NCBI RefSeq assembly: GCF_963924675.1
Contig: NC_089236.1
Span: 29,349,319 to 29,413,318 of the forward strand
Length of the DNA stretch: 64,000 bases
Reading direction: 5' to 3'
DNA from: Phocoena phocoena
Taxonomy: Eukaryota; Chordata; Mammalia; Artiodactyla; Phocoenidae
In this document: piece by piece, positions 47,060-58,834 of the stretch
How the letters are laid out: each line of letters opens with the position of its first letter
Position numbering within the stretch: the stretch's first letter is position 1
Position numbers and translations under genes: made by a program
The notes under the pieces: model-generated
Seen by the model: only the letters and a program-made list of their open reading frames with translations
What the model was told of the DNA's origin: nothing
Database searches by the model: none

Positions 47060-47940
47060 CTGTATCACTTCTCATTCAGAGTGAGACTATTCTTATCACT
47101 TGAATCTGGGCTGTGCTTGTGCTTTGACCAAAAGAATGTGATGGAAGTAATGGGTACACTATGGCACTTGGCCACAAGAGGTTTTGATTCTTCTACCTTC
47201 TTCTAACTGCTTAGAAGCCTGCTTTGAAACTGCAGTATGAAGAGGTTGATACTGCTACTGACTAGAGTAAGAAAGCAACATGAAGGAGAAGTGAAGTACC
47301 CCAGTTAACAAACAGTACTATCTAGCAGACAAGAGTGAGGCCGTCTTGGACATCTGATCTTTCAGATAAATACAACCACATGAATGAAGCCTGAGAAAAC
47401 AGTACAGAAACAATACAGACAACCCATACAATAAAGAGGAAAAAAAAACAAAAACAGACAATTGTTGTATTAAGCAATAAGCTTTTTGTTTGTTTGTTTG
47501 TTTTTTGGTTGCAAGGCAAATTTTATTGCGCTACAGTTGCAGATTATATAGACTAGAAAAGGGAAGGTTGCCAGATGGTGGTTTACATTATCTAAAGACT
47601 GTCTCGGCTCAGGGTTAACTTCCCTGGGAGAAAACTCATAAAATCAGAATCATCTGCCATTCTGCAGGGGAGAGGTTGATGGCTGGGCCAAGATTGTCCT
47701 CTCCATCTCCGGAGGTCCTCTGGAAAGATCCGTTAACAAGCACTTGGCATGGTCCTGATCCTGTGTTGATTTGGGGACATGGTCACGTGTGTATCTTTCC
47801 CAGATCAGCGCCTGGAACTCGCTGAGTGCTTAGTCAAGCAAATAGATGGCTCACCACAGCTCACAACAAGTTCAGAAGATGAAGAAGCTCAGCAATAAGC
47901 TTTTGAGGTGGTTAACTGTGTAGCAATAGTCAGATAATCC
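47060..47940 (+). mobile_element. MaLR (MLT1-like) LTR relic, split by a retrocopy
   Basis: Left part, about 47060-47486: 'cttgaatctgggctgtgctt', 'gaccaaaagaatgtgatgga' and 'tgaatgaagcctgagaaaac' follow the order of MLT1-type LTRs. Right part, 47905-47940: 'gaggtggttaactgtgtagc' plus 'aatagtcagataatcc' is the LTR's end. The two halves join smoothly once the insert at 47487-47904 is removed. The left limit is approximate. No internal (gag-like) sequence is present, so it is a solo LTR. Confidence 0.65.
47473..47904 (-). pseudogene. Retrocopy of an unrecognised polyadenylated transcript, with 14-bp TSD
   Basis: The insert 47487-47890 is flanked by 'agcaataagctttt' at 47473-47486 and 47891-47904. 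Read on the minus strand it runs from about 47890 to 47508, has an AATAAA signal at 47527-47522 and then an A-rich tail ((AAAC)n-like, 47507-47487). These are the marks of L1-mediated retrotransposition of an mRNA or other pol II transcript. It is G+C-richer than its surroundings. One minus-strand frame reads GGCAGATGATTCTGAT onward as ADDSDFMSFLPGKLTLSRDSL then stop, but no frame gives a protein I recognise. It could be the 3' end of a coding gene or a non-coding RNA. Confidence 0.8.
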
Positions 47941-48439
47941 AAATGTAGACATTAAAACACAATATGGGAAATAATGCTTTGCTAATTTTCAAGAATTTGT
48001 GGCTTAATATCAAATTCTGAGTGGAATCAAGGTAAAAATCAATTTCTTATATTTATTCCTGGATACATTTTAGACAATGATTTGGTTCTATGAGTAGATA
48101 TCTGAAATAACATTTCTGACTTCACAAAATTTATATTTTAAACTTTTGCTAAGCAAGAAAATAAAGAGGATTCAAAATGTGCAAACTTGGATTATAGTAC
48201 TAATTCTGTCATTTACAAATGTGTGAAGATAATGACTGGCATGTATTTTTCAGTTATTTGTTAATCTGTGAGATAATATATGAAAATATATTTGGGAAAT
48301 ATTCTTAAATTATCTCATAGAGAAGATAAAGCAAATAAATATAGAAGTATATAGATGTAAATATATTTAAATAAATGTGTGTATATATATATATTTTTTT
48401 TTTGCTTGGGGCTGGGACAATACTGCTGTTCACTAGTAT
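47941..48439. other. Anonymous AT-rich sequence
   Basis: No gene or assigned repeat. A TATA/T-run patch lies at about 48380-48405. Confidence 0.45.
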
Positions 48440-48790
48440 AAAGGTCTTCTTTTCTGAAAATAAGGGAGAGTCTCACTTCACTGCCCCTTTAGAATAAGGT
48501 ATAACTATATAATTTGTCCTAGTCAATGAAATAGGAGTTTATACCACTTCCAGTTGGAAACGTTAAATGGATTATATGGTTTCCCATCTTTCTTTCTTCT
48601 TTGTCATTCTGGGACTTTCCAGTTGCTTACATCTAAGTTCTGAGCATATGAAACTACATTTCCTTCTGGCCAGCAATGGACATGTAGGATGAGTTAAAAA
48701 ATAAACCTTGTTACTTTAGGTCACTGGATTTTGGAGTTATGCCAGGTGACTAGGTTATCTTCCTTATCCTGTGTCACTGATACACTGTGG
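48440..48790 (+). mobile_element. Second LTR-like relic (possibly MaLR)
   Basis: 'aatttgtcctagtcaatgaa', 'aataaaccttgttactttag' and 'gtcactggattttggagtta' are in the order of MaLR LTR ends (the 'gccactgagattttgggg' type phrase). Heavily diverged. Same apparent strand as the relic at 47060-47940, so the two could be remnants of one provirus, but no internal region is recognisable. Confidence 0.45.
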
Positions 48791-51129
48791 AAATGCATAT
48801 AAATTTGCATAATTGAATATAACTTAATTCATTCAGAGCAACACTTCTATGTGGTTTGGATCCAACTTTGATTTTATGATAAAATAGTGCCATTTGTTTC
48901 AATTTAAATGCATAACCACAGAGCTAAATAAAATGTAACATTTCATTTATCCAACTCAGTGTTACTTTACATTTTATAGTGAATAAAATTATATTGATTA
49001 TTTTAGTATACTTCCCAGTATTTCATATCTAGTGTTATATTCTACTAGCATTATGAATTCCTTTTATATCTTTATTAGATAAATAAGATGTAGATTTCTT
49101 TTTATGACCAGCTATATCAACATGATAATGGCCCATAAATTCCACTAAATTTAGAAACATTCCAGCATTTGGACTTAAATAAATTCTTCTGATCTTCTAA
49201 GATGTAAATTACTTTTTGTACAAAACATAGCAACATCTAAAATAACTCTCCAGGTATTCTGCCATTTTTATTTCCCTTGTACTATCAACCTCTGCGAAGC
49301 ATCATCTATTAAAATATATTTGAACATTTTTTTTTAAAAAACACTTCTGCTTTAGAAAAACATCATAATGAAAATTATACTTTTTGTGGTCACAAGTTCT
49401 TTTTAATTCCTTCCAATCTTTGAAAATTTATTTTGAATTGCAAATATTTGACATTATTATATTATTACTAAAAAAAGATACCTGGAAAATATATAAAATA
49501 AACATGATGCTTTCAAATAAATGAATCAATCATGATGAATTAACTTACCACTAGAACTTTTTAAGAAACATTTTTGAAATTTTTTGCCTGTCATGTGAAA
49601 TAGATTTTCTAAAATCTGCATCTTCTCTTTGATTGGTTCCATGGTCTTCTAAAATCACTTTTACTTTATTAAAAATTATGTCCATAGAGTAGGATTATTA
49701 AAATTTATTTCAAATGGCACCTTCTTATTTTCATACTTACACTCATGTTTTCACCAATGTCTGAAATTTCTAACATTGCAATTTCTTTTTTTTTCTCATG
49801 ATCTGAAGAAGATTAACTAGTTAGCTCATCAATGTTAGAAACTCAAGACTCCATAATCTTCAATTTTTAAGCAAAATTGAAAATTATGAAGTCTTGGCAT
49901 ACTATACTTTTGTAACCAAATTTTTAACACCCTCTATAATTTTAACCCATTTCTGCACAAAATTTCCTAAGCATTACATCACTTGACATTTTAGGTGTCT
50001 TACTTTTCTAAAAAAAATTTTTTGTGCATTTAAAATATATTTATTTTAATTTAATACAATATTTAATTAGAGTGGATACAATAGGTAACAAATATATACA
50101 TAACCTATATTATTTAACATAAATTATATTTAATAATTAAGAGTTGTACATAAAATTTCTACATATATATTTAATTTCTTTTTTAAATCAGTAATTACAC
50201 ACAACATAAAATTAAGCCCAGATTCCCAGACAAATTTTGTGAAAGAAGTAAAAACAGTGAACTATATTTCAAATTTTTATTGTTAATAGCATATTTTCTT
50301 TAATATTTTCTCTTTTGTGACTATGGATTTAGAAGAAATGTATTGAATTTTGTAAAGCAGCCTTGTATTTGGCATCTATTTTGAACTCTCTTGTGAGTTT
50401 TAATATTATATGATTATTGATCTTTTCCTAGAATCATCTAAGAAAAAAATCTATCTTCTAATAATTATACTTCTTAAGCCTTTTGTTTTATGGTGCTTGC
50501 CAGAATTTCCAAAATTATGTTAAACAATATTTGTTATATTTATAAAGTTTTCTTCAAAAGACATAGAAAACTCACTGTTTATACAAGTTTATATACAATG
50601 TGATATAAGACAATAATTAAATGTATTACTGAAGTATGTATAGTTGATTAGGCCATGTGATTATATTTCTAAAATGTAATGTATATTTTCTCCAATAGAT
50701 ATGAACATTTAGTTTTTGCTAATATGAAGAGCCAGTCAGCTACAAAAGTAGGCAGAAGCTAATTAAAAAGCCTCAAATCCTTGTTTTCTAGCATTTTATG
50801 ATTCCATAGTCATCTAAAACTCTATAATAGAGTTTCTTTCTAATGTTGAAGTAGCTTTGATAGTGGCAGATTTCCCATCAACATTTTCTCTTTAATTTGG
50901 TCTCATTTACTAATACTTGATGTTGCTGGTTTTTGGCTTCCCTCCTGGAGCAATTCATTATCAGAATATGGAAATGCTTAGCTTTTTCTAAGATAATTCA
51001 ATTCCTTCACAGTATTTAGCTATGTGTCGTTATACCAGGGCCTCCTTGAACAGGTGATTTATTTTGAATGCGTGTGATTTATCCTTGAAAAACTACTGCT
51101 ACAAATCTTTTAATAATCAACATTTGCCA
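48791..51129. other. Anonymous, very AT-rich sequence
   Basis: No gene or identified repeat in about 2.3 kb, apart from the near-perfect inverted repeat at 49844-49896. Confidence 0.5.
49844..49896. repeat. Long hairpin-forming inverted repeat (24-bp arms, 22 of 24 paired, 5-nt loop)
   Basis: The left arm is 49844-49867 (starting 'caagactccataatc') and the right arm is 49873-49896 (ending 'aattatgaagtcttg'), with the loop 'taagc'. Two mismatches occur within the arms. It does not match the mammalian palindromic repeats I know. The size resembles a small pre-miRNA hairpin, though nothing shows that it is transcribed. Confidence 0.92.
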
Positions 51130-51211
51130 CTTCTTAATCCTTTTGAAATTATAGGAATGTTCCATTTATCTATTACTTCTTAACAAGCCACATAAATCTT
51201 AGTCCCTTAAG

Positions 51212-51284
<73 letters not shown>

Positions 51285-51600
51285 GCAAGTTGAACAAAGC
51301 TCAGTGGTGACATGTCATCTCTGGTCCATTTGGCATCAGCTGAGTTGGCCCAAAGACTGAGGGTTAGGATCAGCTAAATTCTAGCTCTCTCACATGTGTA
51401 ATAGTTGATACTGGCTATCATTGATACTTTAGCCAGGAATGTCAGCTAGACACATGACCTCTTTATATTTCCTGGACTTCCTTACAAGATGGTAAATTAA
51501 GTTGCAGCGTGGGTATCCCAAGAGATAGAGAGCCGTATGGTGGCTTTATAATATTTTTTAACCTAACATCAGAATCATGCAAAATCAATACTACCATATA
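51130..51600. mobile_element. Dispersed mammalian repeat of unnamed family, containing a TA tract
   Basis: 'acaagccacataaatcttag', 'tcccttaagcaacaacta', 'tggcatcagctgagttggcc' and 'ttccttacaagatggtaaat' and a closing 'cctaacatcagaatcatgca' follow a word order I associate with an abundant old repeat, but I cannot name it. A (TA)n run sits where the element has an AT-rich stretch. Confidence 0.4.
51219..51284. repeat. (TA)n microsatellite
   Basis: Uninterrupted TA run of about 31 units ending in 'aatatg'. Self-complementary and likely unstable. Confidence 0.96.
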
Positions 51601-52542
51601 TTTTTTTTTAGATGCTTGTCATTAAAGCTAGTCCACATTCAAAGCAAAGATAATCAGTTTACAATTTTGATGAAGTATCAGAGATTTTGTGGATATGATT
51701 TAAAACCACCAGAGTGAATATCTGCTGGGGATTTTATTGATATGCTATCTAAAAATCTTCAACTGTTTCTCAAAGAGGCTTTTGGCTTTGTATTTTCTTG
51801 GTTTTTGACTTCCCACATCCTTATAGCAGGTCCTTGTATGTAACCTTTTTTTCAGTCTGGTCAAATTAACACTGTCACAAATTCCTTTCTTTTGTAGAAT
51901 TTATAAGATATGTTTATCTTGTTTCCATCTCTTTCTAGTTTCCATATTTATTTTCATTTATGTTGATAAATTTTGGCTTAATTTTGGTGATACATGAACA
52001 AAGATATGAGATGGTGATGCAGCAGTGTTTTGGAAAAATTGTCTTCACTTAAATTTGATTGTTCATTTTAGAAAAGCTCAATACCTTTGGATAATTTCTT
52101 TTGGTTAATTTCCCCCTCTTATGCAGTATTGTTCTAAGTATTATTTTAGAAAAGAATACATTACTCATGAAGAGTATGAATGTGTTCATATATGAGAGTA
52201 CCATTCTGTTACCGTCACTCATGCACAATGGAGTAAATTGATATAGAATTTGTTGGTTGTATTTTTTTTTCTGAAAATTTTGGCATTGTTATTTAACACT
52301 TTAAAACATGCTGGAGAACCTGAGTCCTGACCTTCTTACTAAGTAATATCTTTAACTTATTCTTTTTTATATGAATTTTATTTTGCATTCCCTATGCATT
52401 TATATAATTATTCCAAAAAAAAGTTACCCAAAATTCAACAAAAAACCTTTGATTTTTATGCTGTAGTATATTTGTAACTTTGGGACTATTTGTATTATTC
52501 ATTTGAATATTTTCTATATCTCTTATCCTATTTGTTTTTAAA
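51601..52542. other. Anonymous AT-rich sequence
   Basis: No gene or assigned repeat. Confidence 0.45.
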
Positions 52543-53014
52543 AAAATTTTTTTAGAGTATTGTTGATTTACAATGTTGTGTTACTTTCTTCTATACAGCA
52601 AAGTGAATCAATGATACATATACATATGTCCACTCTTTTTAAATTATTTTACCATATAGATCATTATAGAGTATTAAGTAGAGTTCCCTGCACTATACAG
52701 TAGTTCCATACTAGATATTGATTTTATATATAGTAATGTGTATATGTCAGTTCCAATCTTCGAACTTACCCCTCCTTCCTTTTTACTCCCTATTAAGCAG
52801 AAGATTGTTTTCTACATTTGAAATTCTATTTCTGTTTTGTAAATAAGTTCATTTTTTTACATTCCACATATATATGATATTTGTCTTGTTCTGTATGACT
52901 TCACTCAGTACGACAATTTCTACGTCCATCCATGTTGCTGCAAATGGCATTATTTCATTCTTTTTTATGACTGAGTAATATTCCATTGTATATATGTACC
53001 ACATTTTCATTATT
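52543..53014 (-). mobile_element. L1-G, left (3') part, interrupted by L1-F
   Basis: Old-type L1 3' UTR (52543 to about 52858; 'gtatatgtcagttccaatct' and neighbours) followed by the ORF2 end up to 'ccacattttcattatt' at 52999-53014, which is also the TSD of L1-F. The element resumes at 58835. Together with the right part this is a long, old minus-strand L1 that leaves the window at the right edge. Confidence 0.9.
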
Positions 53015-53022
53015 TTTTTTTT

Positions 53023-53050
53023 CTAAATTGTACTGTTCTCCCTTTATTTC
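53023..53050 (-). other. 3'-transduced flank of the L1-F source element
   Basis: 28 bp of non-L1 sequence between two A tails. Read on the minus strand it carries an AATAAA signal at 53048-53043, about 20 nt before the second tail. This is the arrangement left when L1 transcription reads through its own weak signal to one downstream. Confidence 0.8.
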
Positions 53051-53429
53051 TTTTTTTTTTTTAAACATCTTTATTGGGGTATAATTGCTTTACAATGGTG
53101 TGTTAGTTTCTGGTTTATAACAAAGTGAATCAGTTATACATATACATATGTTCCCATATGTCTTCCCTCTTGCATCTCCCTCCCTCCAACTCTCCCTATC
53201 CCACCCCCCCAGGCTGTCACAAAGCACTGAGCTAATATCCCTGTGCCATGTGGCTGCTTCCCACTAGCTATCTACCTTAATACGTTTGTTAGTATGTATA
53301 TGTCCATGACTCTCTCTTGCCCTGTCAAAGCTCAACCTTCCCCCTCCCCATATCCTCAAGTCCGTTGTCCAGTAGGTCTGCATCTTTATTCCTGTCTTAC
53401 CCCTAGGTTCTTCATGACATTTTTTTTCC

Positions 53430-56400
53430 TTAAATTCCATATATATGTGTTAGCATACGGTATTTGCCTTTTTCTTTCTGACTTACTTCACTCTGTATGA
53501 CAGACTCTAGGTCTATCCATCTCATTACAAATAGCTCAATTTCGTTTCTTTTTAAGGCTGAGTAATATTCCATTGTATATATGAGCCACATCTTCTTTAT
53601 CCATTCATCCGATGATGGGCACTTAGCTTGTTTCCATCTCCGGGCTATTGTAAATAGAGCTGCAATGAACATTTTGGTACATGACTCTTTTTGAATTTTG
53701 GTTTTCTCAGGGTATATGCCCAGTAGTGGGATTGCTGGGTCATATGGTAATTCTATTTGTAGTTTTTTAAGGAACCTCCATACTGTTCTTCATAGTGGCT
53801 GAAGCAATTCACATTCCCACCAGCAGTGCAAGAGTGTTCCCTTTTCTCCACACTCTCTCCAGCATTTATTGTTTCTAGATTTTTTGATGATGGCCATTCT
53901 GGCTGGTGTGAGATGATATCTCATTGTAGTTTTGAATTACATTTCTCTAATGATTAATGATGTTGAGCATTCTTTCATGTGTTTGTTGGCATTCTGTATA
54001 TCTTCTTTGGAGAAATGTCTATTTAGGTCTTCTGCCCATTTTTGGATGGGGTTGTTTGTTTTTTTGTTATTGAGCTGCATGAGCTGCTTGTAAATTTTGG
54101 AGATTAATCCTTTGTCAGTTGCTTCATTCGCAAATATTTTTTCCCATTCTGAGGGTTGTCTTTTGGTCTTCTTTATGGTTTTCTTTGCTGTGCAAAAGCT
54201 TTGAAGTTTCATTAGGTCCCATTTGTTTATTTTTGTTTTTATTTCCATTACTCTAGGAGGTGGGTCAGAAAGGATCTTGCTGTGATTTATGTCATAGAGT
54301 GTTCTTCCTATGTTTTCTTCTAAGAGTTTGATAGTTTCTGGCCTTACATTTAGGTCTTTAATCCATTTTGAGCTTATTTTTGTGTATGGTGTTAGGGAGT
54401 GATCTAATCTCATACTTTTACATGTACCTGTCCAGTTTTCCCAGCACCATTTACTGAAGAGGCTGTCCTTTCTCCACTGTACATTCCTGCCACCTTTATC
54501 AAAGGTAAGGTGTCCATATGTGCATGGATTTATCTCTGGGCTTTCTATCCTGTTCCACTGATCTATCTTTCTGTTTTTGTGCCAGTACCATACTGTCTTG
54601 ATTACTGTAGCTTTGTAGTATAGTCTGAAGTCAGAGAGCCTGATTCCTCCAGCTCCTTTTTTCGTTCTCAAGATTGCTTTAGCTATTCGGGGTCTTTTGT
54701 GTTTCCATACAAATTGCGAATTTTTTTGTTCTAGTTCTGTGAAAAATGCCAGTGGTAGTTTGATAGGGATTGCATTGAATCTGTAGATTGCTTTGGGTAG
54801 TAGAGTCATTTTCACAGTGTTGATTCTTCCCATCCAAGAACATGGTATATCTCTCCATCTATTTGCATCACCTTTAATTTCTTTCATCAGTGTCTTATAA
54901 TTTTCTGCATACAGGTCTTTTGTCTCCTTAGGTAGGTTTATTCCTAGATATTTTATTCTTTTTGTTGCAATGGTAAATGGGAGTGTTTTCCTGGTTATAC
55001 TTTCAGATTTTTCATCATTAGTATATAGGAATGCCAGAGATTTCTGTGCATTAATTTTGTATCCTGCTACTTTACCAGATTCATTGATTAGCTCTAGTAG
55101 TTTTCTGGTAGCATCTTTAGGATTCTCTATGTATAGTATCATGCCATCTGCAAACAGTGACAGCTTTACTTCTTCTTTTCCGATTTGGATTCCTTTATTT
55201 CTTTTCCTTCTCTGATTGCTGTGGCTCAAACTTCCAAACATCTATGGAATAATAGTGGTTAGAGTGGGTAACCTTGTCTTCTTTCTGATCTTAGTGGAAA
55301 TGCTTTCAGTTTTTCACCATTGAGGATGATGTTGGATGTGGGCTTGTCATATGTGGCCTTTATTATGTTGAGGAAAGTTCCCTCTATGCCTACTTTCTGC
55401 AGGGTTTTTATCATAAATTGGTGTTGAAATTTGTCGAAAGCTTTCTCTACATCTATTGAGATGATCATATGGTTTTTCTCCTTCAATTCGTTAATACGGT
55501 TTATCACATTGATAGATTTGCATATATTGAAGAATCCTTTCATTCCTGGGATAAACCCCACTTTATCATGGTGTATGATCCTTTTAATGTGCTGTTGGAT
55601 TCTGTTTGCTAGTATTTTGTTGAGGATTTTTGCATCTATGTTCATCAGTGATATTGGCCTGTAGTTTTCTTTCTTTGTGACATCCTTGTCTGGTTTTGGT
55701 ATCAAGGTGATGGTGGCCTCGTAGAAGGAATTTGGGAGTGTTCCTCCCTCTGCTATATTTTGGAAGAGTTCGAGAAGGATAGGTGTTAGCTCTTCTCTAA
55801 ACGTTTGATAGAATTCACCTGTGAAGCCATCTGGTCCTGGGCTTTTGTTTGTTGAAAGATTTTTAATCACAGTTTCAATTTCAGTGCTTGTGATTGGTCT
55901 CTTCATATTTTCTATTTCTTCCTGATTGAGTCTTGGCAGGTTGTGCATTTCTATGAATTTGTCCATTTCTTCCAGGTTGTCCATTTTATTGGCATAGAGA
56001 TGCTTGTAGTAATCTCTCATGACTTTTTTTTATTTCTGCAGTGTCAGTTGGTACTTCTCCTTTTTCATTTCTAATTCTATTGATTTGAGTCTTCTCCCTT
56101 TTTTTCTTGATGAGTCTGGCTAGTGGTTTATCTATTTTGTTTATCTTCTCAAAGAACCAGCTTGTAGTTTTATTGATCTTTGCTATCGTTTCCTTCATTT
56201 CTTTTTCATTTATTTCTGATCTGATTTTTATAGTTTCTTTCCTTCTGCTAGCTTTGGGGTACTTTTGTTCTGCTTTCTCTAATTGCTTGAGGTGCAAGGT
56301 TAGGTTGTCTATTCGAGATGTTTCCTGCTTCTTAAGGTGGGCTTGTATTGCTATAAATTTCTCCCTTAGAACTGCTTTTGCTGCATCCCATAGGTTTTGG

Positions 56401-57248
56401 GTCGTTGTGTCTCCATTGTCATTTGTTTCTAGGTATTTTTTTATTTCCTCTTTGATTTATTCAGTGATCACTTCATTATTAAGTAGTGTATTGTTTAGCC
56501 TCCATGTGTTTGTACTTTTCACAGATCTTTTCCTGTAATTGATATCTAGTCTCATGGCGTTGTGGTCAGAAAAGATACTTGATACAATTTCAATTTTCTT
56601 AAATTTACCAAGGCTTGATTTTTGACCCAAGATATGATCTATCCTGGAGAATGTTCCATGAGCACTTGAGAAAAATGTGTATTCTGTTGTTTTTGGATGG
56701 AGTGTCCTATAAATATCAATTAAGTCCATCTTGTTTAATGTATCATTTAAAGCTTGTGTTTCCTTATTTATTTTCATTTTGGATGATCTGTCCATGGGTG
56801 AAAGTGGGGTGTTAAAATCCCCTACTATGAATGTGTTACTGTCGATCTCCCATTTTATGGCTGTTAGCATTTACCTTATATATTGAGGTGCTCCTATGTT
56901 GGGTGCATAAATATTTACAATTGTTATATCTTCTTCTTGGATCGATCCCTTGATCATTATGTAGTGTCCTTCTTTGTCTATTTTAATAGTCCTTATTTTA
57001 AAGTCTATTTTTTCTGACATGAGAATTGCTACTCCAGCTTTCTTTTGGTTTCCATTTGCATGAAATATCTTTTTCCATCCCCTTACTTTCAGTCTGTATG
57101 TGTCTCTAGGTCTGAAGTGGGTCTCTTGTAGACAGCATATATAAGGGTCTTGTTTTTGTATCCATTCAGCCAATCTGTGTCTCTTGGTGGGAGCATTTAG
57201 TCCATTTACATTTAAGGTAATTATTGATATGTATGTTCCTATTACCAT
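53430..57248 (-). pseudogene. L1-F ORF2 relic, nearly continuous but inactivated
   Basis: Starts MVIGTYISIITLNVNG at 57248 and ends at TAA 53430-53432, the full ORF2 length of about 1,270 codons. Visible: endonuclease (ICCLQETHF; IVGDFNTPLSP), RT ([19 protein letters not shown]; the catalytic motif reads FADG instead of FADD at about 55140-55155), then a C-terminal third lacking only small pieces. Defects are premature stops at 56871, 56457, 55259 and 53937, a frameshift near 56020 in an A run, and a frameshift pair near 55195-55245. The longest open piece is 434 codons (53937-55241). FADG removes a metal-binding Asp, so even a translated product would be catalytically dead. Confidence 0.93.
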
Positions 57249-57305
57249 TTTCTAAATTGTTTTGGGTTCGTTATTATAGGTCTTTTCCTTTCTTGTGTTT
57301 CTTGT

Positions 57306-58199
57306 CTAGAGAAATTCCTTTAGCATTTGTTGTAAAACTCGTTTGGTGGTGCTGAACTCTCTCAGCTTTTGCTTGTCTGTAAAGGTTTTAATTTCTCCAT
57401 CAAATCTGAATGAGATCCTTGCTGGGTAGAGTATTCTTGGTTCCAGGTTTTTCTCCTTCATCACTTTCAGTATGTCCTGCCACTCCCTTCTGGCTTGTAG
57501 GGTTTCTGCTGAGAGGTCAGCTGTTAACCTTATGGGGATTCCCTTGTGTTTTATTTGTTGTTTTTCCCTTACTGCTTTTAATATGCTTTCTTTGTATTTA
57601 ATTTTTGACAGTTTGATTAATATGTGTCTTGGCGTATTTCTCCTTGTATTTATCCTGTATGGGGCTCTCTGTGCTTCCTGGACTTGAGTACCTATTTCCT
57701 TTCCCATATTAGGGAAATTTTCAACTATAATCTCTTCAAATATTTTCTCAGTCCCTTTTGTTTTCTCTTCTTCTTCTGGAACCCCTATAATTCGAAAGTT
57801 GGTGCATTTAATGTTGTCCCAGAGGTCTCTGAGAGTGTCCTCAGTTCTTTTCATTCTTTTTTCTTTATTCTGCTCTGCAGTAGTTATTTCCCCTCTTTTA
57901 TCTTCCAGGTCACTTATCTGTTCTTCTGCCTCAGTTATTCTGCTATTGATCCCATCTAGAGTACTTTTAATTTCATTTATTGCATTGTTCATTGTTGCTT
58001 GTTTCATCTTTATTTCTTCTGGGTCCTTGTGAACTGTTTCTTGCATTTTGTCCATTGTATTTCCAAGATTTCAGATCATCCTTACTATCATTATTCTGAA
58101 TTCTTTTTCAGGTAGACTGCCTATTTCCTCTTCATTTGTTAGGTCTGGTGCATTTTTATCTTGCTCCTTCATCTGCTGTGTGTTTTTCTGTCTTCTCAT
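57306..58199 (-). pseudogene. L1-F ORF1, one premature stop
   Basis: ATG at 58197-58199 (MRRQKNTQQMKEQDK) and family stop at 57306. The frame is intact except for a TGA at 58071-58073 (about codon 43), after which 249 codons are open from the internal MDKMQETVHK. These contain the coiled coil (about the first 75 residues), the RRM-type region (RDLWDNIKCTNFRIIGVPEE; EEIIVENFPNMGKEI) and the C-terminal domain (ARISFRFDGEIKTFTDKQKL). It is 57 bp upstream of ORF2. Apart from the TGA it is the best-preserved L1 protein region in the window. Confidence 0.93.
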
Positions 58200-58834
58200 T
58201 TTGCTTATCTTACTGTGTTTGGGGTCCCCTTTTTGCAAGCTGCAGGTTCATAGTTCCCGTTGTTTTTGATGTCTGTCTCCAGTGGCTAAGGTTGTTTCAG
58301 TGGGTTGTGTAGGCTTCCTGGTGGAGGGGACTAGTGCCTGTTTTGTGGTGGATGAGGCTGGGTCTTTTCTCTCTAGTGGTCAGGTTCACGTCTGGTGGTG
58401 TGTTTTGGGGTGTCTGTGACCTTATTATGCTTTTAGGCCGCCTCTCTGCTAATGGGTGGGGTTGTGTTCCTATTTTGCTAGTTGTTTGACATAGGTTGTC
58501 CAGCACTGTGTCTTGCTGGTCGTTGAGTGAAGCTGGGTGCTGGTGTTAAGATGGAGGTCTCTGGGAGATTTCCGCCATTTAATATTATGTGGAGCTGGGA
58601 GGTCTCTTGTGTGACCAGTGTCCTAAAGTTGGCTCTCCTACCTCAGAGGCAGAGCCCTGACTCCTGGCTGGAGCACCAAGAGCCTTTCATCCACACAGCT
58701 TCAGGATGCAGGCCATGGTGCTCCGCTGGCCCTCCTGCCACCGAGCAGCAGGGCACCTGGGTCAGGGGCAATCCAGGCAACAGGCTGGAGGTTGGTACCA
58801 CTGCAGGACCGCTCAGCCCACATTCCCGCAGATC
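58200..58834 (-). promoter_or_regulatory. L1-F partial 5' UTR with a divergent outer segment
   Basis: 58200 to about 58698 matches the ORF1-proximal 5' UTR of L1-A and L1-C ('tgaggtaggagagccaactt' type phrase on the minus strand). From about 58699 to 58834 it no longer resembles either copy; the outer 136 bp are G+C-rich. Either another 5' UTR type or 5'-transduced sequence. Confidence 0.7.

Noticed and set aside
53937..55241. A 434-codon open frame, the longest in the window, as a functional protein gene
   Set aside because: It is the middle and C-terminal part of L1-F ORF2, bounded by premature stops and frameshifts, with FADG in place of FADD.
57306..58055. A 249-codon open frame as a host gene
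   Set aside because: It is L1 ORF1 from an internal methionine; a TGA at 58071-58073 separates it from the true start.
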